A DNA stretch of 12,549 nucleotides, taken from positions 1 through 12,549 of the forward strand of contig JACPAV010000064.1 in the NCBI GenBank assembly GCA_016180645.1, in the 5' to 3' direction. The notes under the pieces are model-generated. The model was not told where the DNA came from. It did no database searches and was given only the letters and a program-made list of their open reading frames with translations. The translations under genes and the position numbers were made by a program. Shown here piece by piece: positions 1 through 5,716 of the stretch. Origin of the DNA: Nitrospirota bacterium. Lineage in GTDB: Bacteria; JACPQY01. Every line of letters begins with the position of its first letter. The stretch's first letter is position 1.

Positions 1-887
1 CGCGTCATTCTTTGAGCCAGCGTCCGCCGGCCGGTTGTGAGGAAGAGGGCAGGGGAGGGCGAAGACGCCATCTCAGATTTGAAATTTGAGATTTCAGATG
101 GAGGAGGGGAGGGGGCCGGCGAGGACGCCATTTCAGATTTCAGATTTGAAATCTCAGTTGAGGAGGGGGAGGGCAGGGGAGGGGATTTCAAACTCGTGGC
201 TCGTGCAGTCAAGATTCGCTCCCGAATCTTGAGCCAGTCTCTCAGGTACGCCCACGCCTCGGGGCCGATCACCACGAAGTTGTTCTTGTCCGCTTCGCCT
301 TTACCTTGGATCACCAGCGTGCGGATGCCGTCCCGCACGCGCAGGTCCGCCTCGTCGGCCCGCCAGGCTTCCACTTGGCGGAGGCCCGTCGTCGCGAGGA
401 GGGCGATGAGCGCCCGGTTCCGGACTGCGGCGGAGCCCTCCCCGGTCCATGCGTCGATCATCCTTCGTACTTCCTCCGGCGTGAAGGCGTCCTTCAGATG
501 GTGCCGACTCCGCCTTGCGCTCTTCACGCGGCCGACCACGACGCCGTGGTAGCCGAGGAAACTCATCACCGCGGCTTTGTAGAGTTGGATGGTGTTCGGC
601 CGCAAAACGGCCGAGGGCGATGGGCGGTGGGCGATAGGCGATGGCAGGGAAGCTGTCGCTCCGTGCGGCTCGCGTCCCGGGTACGGTGCCGCTGCTTGCA
701 GATGCCTGACGAACTCTACCACGGCCTCTCTCGGGGTGGCGAAGGTTTTTCCTCTCAACCAAGCCGCGAACTTTTCGAGGGCGGTGCGATACGTCCGCCG
801 CGTGTCGGCGCTGAAGGAGGGGTCGTTGAGGAAGGCCTCGATCCGGGCGAGGAGCGCGGACGGCGAAGCGAGAGCGAGGTCAGTCAT
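1..887 (-). CDS. Tyrosine recombinase / integrase, C-terminus cut by window edge
   Basis: Site-specific DNA recombinase of the phage-integrase family. The minus-strand frame starts at the ATG complementary to 885-887. It is the first possible start, because an in-frame stop lies at 900-902. About 295 residues are visible. Residues 10-120 form the helical SAM-like core-binding domain. The catalytic domain follows, with the first catalytic Arg at residue 170 (TTGLRQVEA) and the beta-hairpin Lys at residue 196 (IQGKGEADK). The stretch ALFLTTGRRTLAQRMT at the window edge is where the family has the strand before the HxLRH motif; that motif, the last Arg and the Tyr nucleophile lie outside. Two low-complexity in-frame insertions are present: residues 70-93 (SLPSPIAHRPSPSA) and residues 233-281, two copies of a 20-residue unit containing EISNxKSEMASSP. 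Its position next to the accessory operon suggests it mobilised or fixed this region. I saw no attachment site. Upstream Shine-Dalgarno match is poor. Confidence 0.85.
   Translation of the reverse strand, partial: MTDLALASPSALLARIEAFLNDPSFSADTRRTYRTALEKFAAWLRGKTFATPREAVVEFVRHLQAAAPYPGREPHGATASLPSPIAHRPSPSAVLRPNTIQLYKAAVMSFLGYHGVVVGRVKSARRSRHHLKDAFTPEEVRRMIDAWTGEGSAAVRNRALIALLATTGLRQVEAWRADEADLRVRDGIRTLVIQGKGEADKNNFVVIGPEAWAYLRDWLKIRERILTARATSLKSPPLPSPSSTEISNLKSEMASSPAPSPPPSEISNFKSEMASSPSPALFLTTGRRTLAQRMT
61..173. repeat. Two tandem 60-base repeats inside the integrase gene
   Basis: Positions 61-113 and 121-173 are imperfect direct copies with a 60-base period. Each begins GA(A/G)GACGCCAT and carries an imperfect palindrome made from the word ATTTCAGATTTGAAAT, followed by a purine-rich GGAGGGG tract. 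On the minus strand each copy reads in frame as EISN(L/F)KSEMASSP. This AGATTTGAAATTTGAGATTT type of word is a familiar dispersed repeat in GC-rich environmental bacteria. The period is a multiple of three, so the integrase frame survives. Confidence 0.8.
611..647. repeat. Degenerate GGCGATG-word repeat inside the integrase gene
   Basis: The words GGCGATG, GGCGGTG, GGCGATA and GGCGATG follow each other at 7-8 base spacing. On the minus strand they read in frame as SPIAHRPSP, in the linker between two helices of the core-binding domain. It is a different word family from the ATTTCAGATTT repeat at 61-173. Confidence 0.65.
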
Positions 888-909
888 GGGAAGATGTGGT
901 CATGTAGTG

Positions 910-1002
910 ATGGAGTCATGGAATCATCTAACGGAGAAGAAGGACTCCGGGTCCGGCCACATCGCCACATGACTCCATGAACACATGAATACATGACTCC
1001 AT
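910..1002. repeat. Inverted and direct copies of ATGGAGTCATG
   Basis: ATGGAGTCATG at 910-920 is matched exactly in inverted orientation by CATGACTCCAT at 968-978 and again at 992-1002. Between them lie related words such as CATGAACACATGAATACATG. The arms could form alternative hairpins upstream of the integrase start at 887. Confidence 0.6.
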
Positions 1003-1133
1003 TCCTCCTGAACTTTGCACGGTTCTTCCCGCGTGCCTTCCTGTCTCTCTTGCCTCGCGCCTTTCGTCCGGCGCCCTGCGCCTTTTTCCATGACTATATC
1101 ACAAATGAGGGTTAGTGATAGTATGAAAATGGC

Positions 1134-1163
1134 GCATGACACATGACGCATGACCCATGACAC
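1134..1163. repeat. CATGACNC tandem word repeat
   Basis: Four imperfect copies of an 7-8 base word (CATGACAC, CATGACGC, ATGACCC, ATGACAC) stand in tandem. They belong to the same word class as the repeats at 910-1002. Confidence 0.55.
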
Positions 1164-1201
1164 AGGCCGAAAGAGCCCCAAAACAGCCCCAAAACGAAAC
1201 C

Positions 1202-1230
1202 TTGCTTTTGTCGAACGGCTGAACTACAAT
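1202..1230 (+). promoter_or_regulatory. Sigma70-type promoter for the plus-strand operon
   Basis: A -35 like TTGCTT (1202-1207) is followed after exactly 17 bases by a -10 TACAAT (1225-1230). It is the best promoter match upstream of the co-directional genes and is followed at once by AAAGGAG (1231-1237), a strong ribosome binding site. Transcription would start near 1237, so the ribosome site may sit at the extreme 5' end of the transcript. That makes either the promoter or the small ORF assignment uncertain. Confidence 0.5.
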
Positions 1231-1247
1231 AAAGGAGCGTGACAAGG

Positions 1248-1382
1248 ATGCAAAAGAGACACACGCACGGACGCCGCGCTACCCCAACCCACCGCCCAGG
1301 CCGCACCGCGATAGCCGCTCGCCCGAACGGCTTCGATCACGGAAAATCGGTCTCGACCTCAAGAGCCCTCTTTGCCGCATGA
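1248..1382 (+). CDS. Possible small basic protein, 44 aa
   Basis: This short ORF starts with ATG at 1248, or in frame with GTG at 1239, just after the AAAGGAG at 1231-1237. The product would be very basic (MQKRHTHGRRATPTHRPGRT at its N-terminus), without recognisable domain, cysteine pair or membrane segment. Its stop TGA at 1380-1382 coincides with the first base of the palindrome at 1382-1457. I do not recognise it. It may be a leader peptide, a small nucleic-acid-binding protein, or chance. Confidence 0.3.
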   Translation: MQKRHTHGRRATPTHRPGRTAIAARPNGFDHGKSVSTSRALFAA

Positions 1383-1457
1383 TCCCACCACCTCGAACAG
1401 CCCGCCGCTTGGCGGGCTCGAATTCTGCGGCCTCCGGCCGGTTCGAGGTGGTGGGAT
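1382..1457. repeat. Three-way-junction palindrome (REP-like element)
   Basis: ATCCCACCACCTCGAAC at 1382-1398 pairs perfectly with its inverted copy at 1441-1457 (17 base pairs). Inside the arms stand two further perfect hairpins: 1399-1406 with 1411-1418 (8 pairs, loop GCTT), and 1428-1432 with 1436-1440 (5 pairs, loop TCC). The whole can fold as a three-way junction in DNA or RNA. It has no T-run after it, so it is not a classical terminator. Its right arm ends in the start codon of the next gene. Confidence 0.75.
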
Positions 1458-1653
1458 GAAAGGCCGGATCCTGGGAGAGCGGGGAAAGGTCACGTTCTTT
1501 TTCGAGTGCCGCGAATGCAAGGAGAAGATCAGACTCCCGCTCTACTTCGGCGTGAAGAGGATTTGGAACAACTCCACCAGCCCGACGTTGCAGAAACTCT
1601 ATCCGCACCAGGGCCACAGGGTGGGCGTGCGATGGGAGTTTGAGCCGGTGTAG
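1456..1653 (+). CDS. Small CxxC protein, 65 aa, unknown function
   Basis: I chose ATG 1456 because it has GAGGT 6 bases upstream and begins a protein without the palindrome-derived prefix. A TTG at 1372 would add 28 residues encoded by the palindrome. The product is MKGRILGERGKVTFFFECRE onward, with one CxxC (Cys18, Cys21, CREC), then a basic segment and an aromatic C-terminus (WEFEP). One CxxC suggests a half zinc site, perhaps completed by dimerisation, or a remnant zinc ribbon. The stop TAG is followed directly by the ATG of the next gene (TAGATG), which points to translational coupling. I do not recognise the family. Confidence 0.5.
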   Translation: MKGRILGERGKVTFFFECRECKEKIRLPLYFGVKRIWNNSTSPTLQKLYPHQGHRVGVRWEFEPV

Positions 1654-1848
1654 ATGGGCAAGAAACAATACCGGGGTCACTATTGCCGGGTTTGCGGCCG
1701 AATACGCGCGAATGAACGATTCAGCGGCAAGGGCCACGCGAGACATGTCTGTAGGGACTGCGAACTCAAGATGCGCGCCGAGGCTCGCAAGAGGAGGAAA
1801 CCCGACCGCGTAGGCTCGGAAGGGGCGGGACAGGCCGGAAGATCGTGA
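1654..1848 (+). CDS. Small four-cysteine zinc-finger protein, 64 aa
   Basis: The product has two knuckles, YCRVC (Cys11, Cys14) and VCRDC (Cys33, Cys36), separated by a conserved-looking stretch with ANERFSGKGHARH. This is a treble-clef or zinc-ribbon-like layout that should bind one zinc ion. The C-terminus is basic (MRAEARKRRKP), which suggests nucleic acid binding. Small proteins of this pattern (HYCxxCGRxRxNExFSGKGHxxHxC) occur widely in bacteria without a named function. The start abuts the previous stop. Its own stop overlaps the GTG start of the next gene (GTGA at 1845-1848). Confidence 0.7.
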   Translation: MGKKQYRGHYCRVCGRIRANERFSGKGHARHVCRDCELKMRAEARKRRKPDRVGSEGAGQAGRS

Positions 1849-2552
1849 ACATCCCGTTGTCGGATCGACCGATCGTTCATCTCAAGAGCATGAACACCAC
1901 AGAGATGGCCCGGCGGCATCTGGAGGAGTGGTGGGCGCCAAGGATAAAGCCCTGGGCCGCGGAGACAGGCAGGAATCTCTTCGCGGAAGTACTGAGGACG
2001 ATCCGTTCGGTTCGGTTTTGTGGGTATGGGCACGGCGGCTGGATCTACAGCTCGGTGGCCTTCGAGGTCGCAACCCTCCTCACCGTTGAGGTCGAGCAGG
2101 CCTTCAGCTACATCGACAGGGCAGCCAAGCCGGCGCATACGCCGTGCGTCCCCAAGAAAAAGCAGCTCCGGCGCCTGGCGGAGACGCTCTCAAAAGACAA
2201 TCTGGTCAAACCTTCTCTCGACTACCCACCCTGCGAGTGCTGTCTCGAGCGGATCGAGAAACGTTTCTGCAAGAAATGGCAGGGGCTGGATCACCTTTGG
2301 TGGACGAGGCTCCGGGAGATCCTGCCGGAGTATCCGATAGACGAGCGTTTCGAGAAACGGGGCTTCCGGTACGAACTCGATGAGGTCACGCAGTCTGCCA
2401 TGCAGTGGGTCGTGGAGACCTACTTGGAAGAACTTGCAAAGGCCGGAGCGGATGGACGCGAGGAGCTGCCGCCACCGTCCTTCGTCCGGGGCCTGGCGGC
2501 CTCGGTCTTCGCGGGTCGCCCCAGCAAGAAAGAGCGGGCCGCAGCCCATTAG
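1845..2552 (+). CDS. CxxC protein, paralog 1 of a local three-member family, 235 aa
   Basis: Start GTG 1845 overlaps the previous TGA; ATG 1890 is an in-frame alternative that would still keep the conserved start of the family. Residues 26-43 (HLEEWWAPRIKPW...TGR) match the opening of the proteins at 4758 and 5717 (HMLEFWEPRIKPW...AGR). A CxxC at Cys130-Cys133 (PPCECC) falls almost exactly where those proteins have Cys-Lys-Glu-Cys, and both are followed by a Trp-containing segment and a YP-x-D/T motif. The rest has diverged, including a missing ESWGPSK C-terminal block. It is mostly helical with a basic tail. Biochemical role unknown; the shared scaffold suggests the three act in the same process, perhaps as a hetero-oligomer. 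Confidence 0.7.
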   Translation: MNIPLSDRPIVHLKSMNTTEMARRHLEEWWAPRIKPWAAETGRNLFAEVLRTIRSVRFCGYGHGGWIYSSVAFEVATLLTVEVEQAFSYIDRAAKPAHTPCVPKKKQLRRLAETLSKDNLVKPSLDYPPCECCLERIEKRFCKKWQGLDHLWWTRLREILPEYPIDERFEKRGFRYELDEVTQSAMQWVVETYLEELAKAGADGREELPPPSFVRGLAASVFAGRPSKKERAAAH

Positions 2553-2557
2553 GCAGG

Positions 2558-2983
2558 ATGCGACACTACACTTGGATCCCCCGTGCAGCAGACATCGCCT
2601 TCGAGCTGATGAAGGTGCCAGCCCTTCTGGATCGCAAGGACGTGGAGAAGCTTTTCAAGATCCCCAAGACGAGCGCGGTCTACCTCATGCGCGCGGCGGG
2701 AGGAGAGAAGAAGGGCATCTCGATGGTCATCAGCCGGGACCGGCTCACGGCTTTCGTGAACGGCAAAGTGAATGGGGAGCCATCCCGAAGGCCCGCGCTG
2801 GGCGAGTACGTCATCGAAGGGGAACCCCTGAAGGAGGATGAGTGGCTTGAGAAAGTGGCCAACGGCGTCAGGATCGCCGCGAAGTCCCGGGCCGAGTTCG
2901 TGCGGAATCTGAAACGCCTCACGCAGGCTCTCCAGGACCCGATTGAGCGAGAGAAGATGTTCCGGGAACTCCATCTTCAATAG
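2558..2983 (+). CDS. Helix-turn-helix DNA-binding protein, 141 aa
   Basis: I chose ATG 2558 because AGGCAGG stands directly before it and it begins 5 bases after the previous stop; longer in-frame versions would run back over the preceding gene. Residues 24-46 (LDRKDVEKLFKIPKTSAVYL) look like a helix-turn-helix of the excisionase/MerR-like sort, followed by a beta-wing-like segment (ISMVISRDRLTAFV). The C-terminal half (90-141) is charged and helical (WLEKVANGVRIAAKSRAEFV). Similar proteins that open with a W-x-x-R segment and a LLDR-HTH are known as unnamed DNA-binding proteins in Acidobacteria and relatives; that is from memory. It may be the DNA-recognition subunit or the regulator of the operon. 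It lies 10 bases before the kleisin gene. Confidence 0.6.
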   Translation: MRHYTWIPRAADIAFELMKVPALLDRKDVEKLFKIPKTSAVYLMRAAGGEKKGISMVISRDRLTAFVNGKVNGEPSRRPALGEYVIEGEPLKEDEWLEKVANGVRIAAKSRAEFVRNLKRLTQALQDPIEREKMFRELHLQ

Positions 2984-2993
2984 GATATTACGT

Positions 2994-3746
2994 ATGAGCG
3001 CGGCGGCTCTCCACCCTCTCTTCGATCTCAAGCAGAAGCTTGAGGTCCTGATCGCGCTCGTCACCGGACCGGACGAGGAAAAGCGCGAGACGGCAGCCTT
3101 CGAGGCTTCGATCGCGTCCCATGCCTCGCAGCTCACGCTCCTCGCCTCAAACCTGCCGCACGCTCCCCGGGCGATTGAACTGGCCTGCGACCTCCTGGAA
3201 CTGGTGGCGCTTCTCATCCTCCTGAAAAGCACGCGCCTCGTCGAGCGACTCGGAAGATCTCCGGACGACCCCGCGGCGCGAGAGATCCTTCTCAAGCATA
3301 TCCTCGAGAAAGCGCGCGCCCTCCGCGACGAGATCGATGTCCGCCTGTTGCCGGTGAGGCCCGTTCCGCCGCCCGGGCGCTATGGTGAGGTCCTGGCGGA
3401 AGGCGGATCGGATACCGGTGGTCCTCGCATGGAATGGGTGTCGTTCGAGGAGCTTGCCGACAGCCTCGACCAGATCCTTTCCGAACTCGAATCGAGGCCC
3501 CACGAGGTGCAGATGGACCGCCCGACGGTACGGGAGATGATCGAGAAGTTGCTCGCCCTCCTGGCCGCACGAACCAGGTTCATCCTCCAGGCCGTGTGGG
3601 GTATCGAAAGAGCCGAGCGGGTGACGGCGTTCCTGGCCGCCCTTGATCTCACGTATCAGCGAAAGGCGCGGATTGAGCAGCGTGAGGCCGGAGGGGACGT
3701 CTATGTCACACGGGGCACGGCGGGCGATCCTGGTGCCGGAGCATGA
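2994..3746 (+). CDS. scpA: Divergent ScpA-type kleisin, 250 aa
   Basis: ScpA is the kleisin subunit that bridges the SMC dimer heads and binds ScpB in the bacterial condensin. Start ATG 2994 has AGGA 8 bases upstream. Residues 62-83 (LACDLLELVALLILLKSTRL) match the family's helix that normally reads LAxxFLxMAxxLLxIKSxxLL. Residues 148-195 correspond to the middle linker and helices (VSFEELADSLDQIL). Residues 207-240 (AERVTAFLAALDLTYQRKAR, then IEQREAGGDVYVTR) match the C-terminal winged helix that contacts the SMC head. The usual N-terminal FEGPLDLLL motif is replaced by LFDLKQKLEVLIALV, so it is a divergent paralog and probably not the housekeeping copy. Length is normal (about 240-270). A ScpB-like gene follows one gene later; no SMC gene is in the window. 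Its TGA overlaps the next ATG (ATGA). Confidence 0.7.
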   Translation: MSAAALHPLFDLKQKLEVLIALVTGPDEEKRETAAFEASIASHASQLTLLASNLPHAPRAIELACDLLELVALLILLKSTRLVERLGRSPDDPAAREILLKHILEKARALRDEIDVRLLPVRPVPPPGRYGEVLAEGGSDTGGPRMEWVSFEELADSLDQILSELESRPHEVQMDRPTVREMIEKLLALLAARTRFILQAVWGIERAERVTAFLAALDLTYQRKARIEQREAGGDVYVTRGTAGDPGAGA

Positions 3747-4216
3747 AGCAGAATCCCGTCGCGAGGTCCGAAGCGGATTCCGCACCGCAGGTCGAAGGCA
3801 ACCTCCGTTGGATGTCGGTCGGCGAGTTTCGCATCGAGAGAAGATCCCTCGTGCCACCCTCTCTCTCCGGCCTCCTGAATCGGCAACCCTGCATCTATCG
3901 ACTTCTTTTTCTTGACCAAGCTCGGATGAACGAAGCGTGGGTGGGCCAAAGCCGGAGCTTGGGGCCCGACCTGCGGGCGTTCGCAAAGGGTGGAGGTGCG
4001 ATGCCGAAGGAACTCAGGAGCCATGTGCTGAGCGCGCTCCGGAGCGGGAGGAGGGTTTGGGTCGAGGTGGTCGAGCCGAGCCGGCTCAAGTTGCATACCG
4101 GCAATGCGGACCTGAAAGACGACGATACAAGAGCGCTGGTTCGCCAACTCGCTCTCCTCCAGACGGCCGCGACGGTGAAGAAGGTCTTGGAGTTCGGACG
4201 CAAGGGCTGGTCGTAG
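3743..4216 (+). CDS. Unknown protein between scpA and scpB, 157 aa
   Basis: The ATG overlaps the kleisin stop (ATGA at 3743-3746), and the stop is one base from the ScpB-like GTG, so translation of all three is probably coupled. The product has no cysteine pair, signal peptide or membrane segment. An N-terminal part (residues 21-80) contains IYRLLFLDQARMNEAW and looks like a small alpha/beta fold; the C-terminal part (86-157) has a beta-strand-like RRVWVEVVEPSRLKLHTG and two helices ending in VKKVLEFGRKGW. I do not recognise a family. Position alone suggests a partner of the ScpA/ScpB-like pair, in the place where other condensin-like operons may carry an accessory subunit. Function unknown. 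Confidence 0.6.
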   Translation: MKQNPVARSEADSAPQVEGNLRWMSVGEFRIERRSLVPPSLSGLLNRQPCIYRLLFLDQARMNEAWVGQSRSLGPDLRAFAKGGGAMPKELRSHVLSALRSGRRVWVEVVEPSRLKLHTGNADLKDDDTRALVRQLALLQTAATVKKVLEFGRKGWS

Positions 4217-4217
4217 C

Positions 4218-4700
4218 GTGACCGTGGAATCGACTGAGGCCGACCGTCCGAGACAAATATGCGCCGTCCTCATCGGGTCGGGCAGGGCGCTCGCCCCAGC
4301 GGAGATCGGCCAAGTGCTTGGGATCGAGACCCATGACGTGGAGAGCGTGATGGAGCATGTCAAGGATCGGCTTGCCGGCGTCGGCCTCGCGCTCGTCTCG
4401 GACGAGAAGGGGAGATGGCTCGTCGCGGTGGGCGCGGCGGGACGTGTGATGGTCGCGCGGCTCAACGGAGACCCGCTGGGACGTAGGCAACTTTCTACCG
4501 AGGCGGCCGAAACGCTCGCTTTGCTTCAGGAGAAAGGACCGCTCACCATCAAAGAGATGGCCCGCATCCGCGGCGCGAATCCGAGAAATGCCGTCGAGAC
4601 ATTGCGTGCTCTCGGCCTTGTCCGGCGCGCTGGCCGCTCGCGGGGCAGGGGAGGGGCGTGGCTTTACAGGGTTTCGGCGACCGTACCGGATGGCTTGTGA
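4218..4700 (+). CDS. scpB: Divergent ScpB-type winged-helix protein, 160 aa
   Basis: ScpB dimers bind the kleisin ScpA and regulate the SMC ATPase. The GTG start lies one base after the previous stop. Residues 11-75 form the first winged helix (ICAVLIGSGRALAPAEIGQV, then GLALVSDEKGRWLVAV), matching the family pattern of an IEALLFASGEPL start and a G-x-x-L-V strand. Residues 92-154 form the second (LSTEAAETLALLQEKGPLTI, IRGANPRNAVETLRALGLV, then a Gly/Arg-rich turn and WLYRVS), matching LS-x-AALETLAIIAY-x-QPITRAEI-x-x-IRG of ScpB. Several normally invariant positions differ, for example IAYKQPIT is LLQEKGPLT, so like its kleisin neighbour it is a divergent copy. It is a little short for ScpB (usually 170-200) and lacks the charged C-terminal tail. 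Confidence 0.72.
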   Translation: MTVESTEADRPRQICAVLIGSGRALAPAEIGQVLGIETHDVESVMEHVKDRLAGVGLALVSDEKGRWLVAVGAAGRVMVARLNGDPLGRRQLSTEAAETLALLQEKGPLTIKEMARIRGANPRNAVETLRALGLVRRAGRSRGRGGAWLYRVSATVPDGL

Positions 4701-4757
4701 GGGGCTAAGGAATGTGAGAAAGCTGTCTCGGTTGGAGCGCGTTGGTAGGAAGGTGAC

Positions 4758-5606
4758 ATGAATCCTTTCGTGCGAATGCCTGGCAGGCAGAGGGAGCCCG
4801 AATGGCTCCAGGCCGCAGCCTCCCTCGATCATATGTTGGAGTTCTGGGAGCCCCGGATCAAGCCGTGGATGGAGCGCGCTGGGAGGGCTTACTTCGATGT
4901 CGCTCGAGACCTTGCCCAAAAGGTCACGCACTGCCAGCCGCCCTCCGCCCAATCGCGCCGGGCGATCCTGATGATCCTCCCGGTAGCGGAGGTGTATGCG
5001 TGGGCTGCTTCCCTTCACGACTGGTGCAGGCGCGCAGGGTTCTGGGGCGACGCCGGGGAGACCTTCCTGTGGGTCCGCCGCAACGTGGCCGAGAAGCTCG
5101 ACGATGATGAGCGAACGGACCTCATGCTTTTCGGGGAGTGCAAGGAATGCGTGGAGGAGGCGGGCGTCCATTCGAACGCCTCCCCGAAGAGGCCGTTCCA
5201 TGTCTGGAACAAGCGCCTCCCTTCGATCGTGAGGGAGTACGCGAAGAGATACCCCCTGACGGACTACTATCCGCGTGAGCTGATCACCGTGATGACGCTC
5301 GTCGGCGAGGAAGCCATGAGGGGCTATCTTGGCGGCTTTCGGGAGGCGATAGGGATCGATCCCGACCTTCCGGCCGAGGAGCAATTCCGTAGCGATCTGG
5401 CCCACGCGATTCGACACGTTTACACGGCTGCGGACAACCCCGATGTCATGGTGATCGAAAGCTGGGGGCCGAGCAAGAAGTGGGAAGAGGGATGGAGACC
5501 GGAGTGGGCGAGGGTAGCGGAGCCGGCTGCCGATGCGCCTCCGGATGTCCGGAAAAAGCGCCGCAGTCGGACCCAAAGGGCGGGAGCGGGGGCACGAACG
5601 CGGTGA
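4758..5606 (+). CDS. CxxC protein, paralog 2, 282 aa
   Basis: The ATG has a strong AGGAAGGTGAC site just upstream, deciding the start. Recognisable blocks shared with the next gene are: residues 23-46 (SLDHMLEFWEPRIKPW...AGRAYFDV), His58-Cys59, RAILMILPV (68-76), GFW (94-96), the DLMLFGECKECV block with Cys128 and Cys131, KRPFHVW (144-150), TDYYPREL (168-175), LAHAIRH (214-220), and the C-terminal ESWGPSKKWEEGWRPEWAR (234-252). About half of all residues are identical between the two. No signal peptide or membrane segment is seen; the tail is basic and probably disordered. The CxxC with upstream HC could form a metal site. I recognise no characterised family. It is separated from the ScpB-like gene by 57 bases, the widest gap in the operon. 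Confidence 0.75.
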   Translation: MNPFVRMPGRQREPEWLQAAASLDHMLEFWEPRIKPWMERAGRAYFDVARDLAQKVTHCQPPSAQSRRAILMILPVAEVYAWAASLHDWCRRAGFWGDAGETFLWVRRNVAEKLDDDERTDLMLFGECKECVEEAGVHSNASPKRPFHVWNKRLPSIVREYAKRYPLTDYYPRELITVMTLVGEEAMRGYLGGFREAIGIDPDLPAEEQFRSDLAHAIRHVYTAADNPDVMVIESWGPSKKWEEGWRPEWARVAEPAADAPPDVRKKRRSRTQRAGAGARTR

Positions 5607-5716
5607 TATCTGGAAAGGCCAATCCGGCCCACCTCGATTTGGAATTGGCCGTGGCCACTCCCAAGCCGAAAGACCGTCCTCGCCGTTCCCGCAGATTCGC
5701 CTCGCCTCCCCCCAGC

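Larger units (their letters stand above)
888..1247. other. Repeat-rich intergenic region between integrase and operon
   Basis: No convincing gene lies here. The region holds two clusters of CATGAC-type words (897-1002 and 1134-1163), a pyrimidine-rich tract (about 1002-1090) with GCGCCTTTCG and GCGCCTTTTT words, and a 6+6 base inverted repeat TATCAC/GTGATA at 1097-1102 and 1115-1120. It ends in the promoter at 1202-1230. Short reading frames here translate into low-complexity peptides and look like repeat shadows. Confidence 0.6.

Noticed and set aside
37-980. Plus-strand frames over the integrase
   Set aside because: They are antisense to a clear tyrosine recombinase with catalytic Arg and Lys motifs.
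1382-1457. Palindrome as an intrinsic terminator
   Set aside because: There is no T-run on either side and the right arm merges with a start codon and ribosome site.
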